Below are positions 60,879-64,000 of a stretch of DNA of 64,000 nucleotides, in pieces. This DNA comes from Psychrobacter pacificensis (GTDB lineage Bacteria; Pseudomonadota; Gammaproteobacteria; Pseudomonadales; Moraxellaceae). The stretch spans positions 62,001-126,000 of the forward strand of contig NZ_FNAL01000007.1 in the NCBI RefSeq assembly GCF_900101915.1. The letters run 5' to 3'. Under the pieces are notes generated by a model, which searched no databases, was not told where the DNA came from, and saw only the letters and a list, made by a program, of their open reading frames with translations. Position numbers and translations under genes: made by a program. Within the stretch, counting starts at the first letter, position 1. Every line of letters starts with the position of its first letter.

Positions 60879-61320
60879 AGATACCTCTTAGTAGTTAATA
60901 AGATGCTGACATAGCAGCATCTATCGTCATTCTTATTATGTTCACAACGCTTATAATGGTCATACTCTGTTACATTTTCAAGAGTAACAATCGACCGGCA
61001 CGTGTGACGATTGTAGCGAATGTTGCTATGACATCTGATACGACCATCGAGGGTAACGTGCTGTAAAGCCAGCAATAGAGGGTAAATAAAACGTATGGCC
61101 TCTATTAAGCCTCATCTCTATCAAATTCCGTCAGAATAATCTTGTAAATTTTTGGGCTTTACACTTGAAGCCAACCTATCTTGCCCCCACTGTTTGTTAC
61201 AAGCTCAAAGCGTATCTTTAGATTGCTATGATTGAATGGCGACTCTTATAGATACTGGTATTGAGACTATTAATTCAAATAAACCCTTTATTCAAACAAC
61301 CAATTTTTGGAGTCATATCG
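60879..61320 (+). other. Divergent region before groES
   Basis: A 442-base region without a credible gene. It contains the sigma-32-type promoter for groESL at 61164-61191 and must also hold the promoter of the DUF3108 gene. Confidence 0.6.
61164..61191 (+). promoter_or_regulatory. groES: Sigma-32 heat-shock promoter of groESL
   Basis: CTTGAAG is followed after 13 bases by CCCCCACT, close to the sigma-32 pattern CTTGAAA - 13 to 15 - CCCCATNT. It lies about 130 bases before the groES ATG. No CIRCE repeat is visible. Confidence 0.8.
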
Positions 61321-61611
61321 ATGAATATTCGTCCTTTACATGACCGTATCGTCGTCCGCCGCATAGAAGAAGAGACAAAAACTGCTGGTGGTATTTTATT
61401 GCCGGGTTCTGCTCAAGAGAAACCTTCACAAGGTGAAGTCATTGCAGTTGGTAATGGCCAAGTTCGTGACAATGGCGAAACTCGTGCGTTAGATGTAAAA
61501 GCTGGCGACAAAGTTTTGTTCGGTCAATATGCTGGTCAAACCGTGAAGGTTGACGGTGAAGAACTATTGATTATGAAAGAGTCTGATGTACTAGGTGTGC
61601 TAGAAGGCTAG
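61321..61611 (+). CDS. groES: Co-chaperonin GroES
   Basis: GroES (96 residues) caps the GroEL ring. It begins [35 protein letters not shown] (in part), whose mobile loop contains GGILLP. It ends [16 protein letters not shown]. The ATG at 61321 is set by homology; the frame is open back to 61261. It is first in groESL, 123 bases before groEL. Confidence 0.98.
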   Translation: MNIRPLHDRIVVRRIEEETKTAGGILLPGSAQEKPSQGEVIAVGNGQVRDNGETRALDVKAGDKVLFGQYAGQTVKVDGEELLIMKESDVLGVLEG

Positions 61612-61728
61612 TCCTCTCGAGTATCGTTTTATACTCAGCACATCTTGACCACAGGTTCTGATAACCGCTTTTGATAAGCAACTATCAAATCATTCAATTG
61701 TATTCTCATACTTATAATAATGGAGTAA

Positions 61729-63384
<1,656 letters not shown>

Positions 63385-63522
63385 TTTTACTGTCGCTGCA
63401 AAGCGGTTTGTCTTTGTCAGACACGCTCAATGTGCAATAAGTACTATTTCGCTTGTCTTCCTCGATAAACCGCTTTTCGCAAAAAGTAAAATCAACCTCA
63501 TAAAGTCTATTTGACTACTAAA

Positions 63523-63556
63523 GGCTCTGCTATCGAAAGATAGCAGGGCTTTTTTA
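63523..63556 (+). terminator. Terminator after groEL
   Basis: GCTCTGCTATC and GATAGCAGGGC pair around a GAAA tetraloop and are followed by six T. Confidence 0.9.
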
Positions 63557-63670
63557 TGCTCGATAATAAAGCTATGTAATAATTCAACTTCACTAGCTAT
63601 TTATATTAATCTTAATAGACTTAACGTCAGGGAAGGCCGTGCTCGACGTTGCCCATTAGTGTTAAAAGTC

Positions 63671-64000
63671 TCACACAAAAATAGGTAAAGTCGTCTTATT
63701 GATGACCTTTCTCACCGACAAATGAGTGTGTATATCTTTGACGCTCGCAAGTTTGTGCAGCTTACGTGTGAACCGCTCATAACCATCGAGATTTGGGCTT
63801 ACCACTTCTAATAAATAATCATAAGAACCCGACACCACATGTCCATTGATGACCTCGTCCATATTGGATAGGGCATTCTCAAAGGTTGCAATAGATTCTT
63901 CTTGGTGGTTGTTCAGACTCACCTCCACAAAAAAACTCATCGCAATACCCGCTTTGGCTTTGTTTATGTTTGCTTGATAGTTCTCTATATAACCTTCATC
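63671..64000 (-). CDS. Lrp/AsnC-family transcriptional regulator (partial)
   Basis: The last 109 residues of a regulator whose start lies outside the window. The visible part begins DEGYIENYQANINKAKAGIAMSFFVEVSL (in part) and contains MDEVINGHVVSGSYDYLLEVVSPNLDGYERF, the RAM/AsnC effector domain with its conserved GxYDYLL. The N-terminal helix-turn-helix is cut off. It probably senses an amino acid. It converges with groEL. Confidence 0.9.
   Translation of the reverse strand, partial: DEGYIENYQANINKAKAGIAMSFFVEVSLNNHQEESIATFENALSNMDEVINGHVVSGSYDYLLEVVSPNLDGYERFTRKLHKLASVKDIHTHLSVRKVINKTTLPIFV

Overview
The window is a stretch of chromosome from a gammaproteobacterium of the family Moraxellaceae, most probably Psychrobacter. 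This is inferred from remembered resemblance of the ribosomal proteins, the gatCAB/mreBCD layout and a moderate base composition; no database search was possible. Most of the window is conserved housekeeping DNA. Its largest block is the S10-spc-alpha ribosomal protein supercluster. I found no CRISPR array, prophage, rRNA operon, restriction system or toxin-antitoxin pair.

Layout. 1-2110: the terminator of an upstream gene, a DUF2726 protein, a DUF1853 protein and tRNA-Pro(GGG). 2221-5639: gatCAB on the minus strand, the amidotransferase for indirect Gln-tRNA/Asn-tRNA synthesis. 6269-11486: mreBCD, maf and rng, for cell shape, nucleotide housekeeping and RNase G. 11584-26068: rpsJ to rplQ with secY and rpoA. 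This block is split by three recognisable promoters (before rpsJ, rplN and rpsM) and by an unusual gap with a terminator-like hairpin between rpsH and rplF. 26093-27689: yciO and epmC on the minus strand. 27872-31583: yceD, rpmF, fabD, fabG and acpP, linking ribosome and fatty-acid synthesis; plsX and fabH are absent from this cluster.

31842-36245: a BON-LysM protein (Kbp type), queG, a fused nnrE-nnrD metabolite-repair enzyme and a DUF4124 protein. 37084-40569: ilvI, ilvH and ilvC for branched-chain amino acids. 40828-42636: an unrecognised membrane protein, a CspA-type cold-shock protein and a DUF421 protein. 43092-44925: etfBA. 45149-49751: a SpoU methyltransferase, fbp, pyrB and an inactive dihydroorotase homologue that pairs with PyrB. 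49807-53335: a DUF2127 protein, a CPA1 antiporter and a DUF2254 protein.

53336-58490 is the most accessory-looking part. It holds a small mobile element of about 280 bp with perfect inverted ends, an M66 zinc metalloprotease lipoprotein with a lectin tail, and a YihY/BrkB protein with a long C-terminal extension. 58770-60878: wrbA, a DUF2069 protein and a DUF3108 protein. 61164-63555: groESL behind a sigma-32-type promoter. 63671-64000: the 3' part of an Lrp/AsnC regulator cut by the window edge.

The best candidates for new biology are the small inverted-repeat element, the secreted M66-lectin protease, a 17-bp palindrome inside a possible promoter before pyrB, and several unexplained hairpins in leaders. 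None of these by itself proves a new system.
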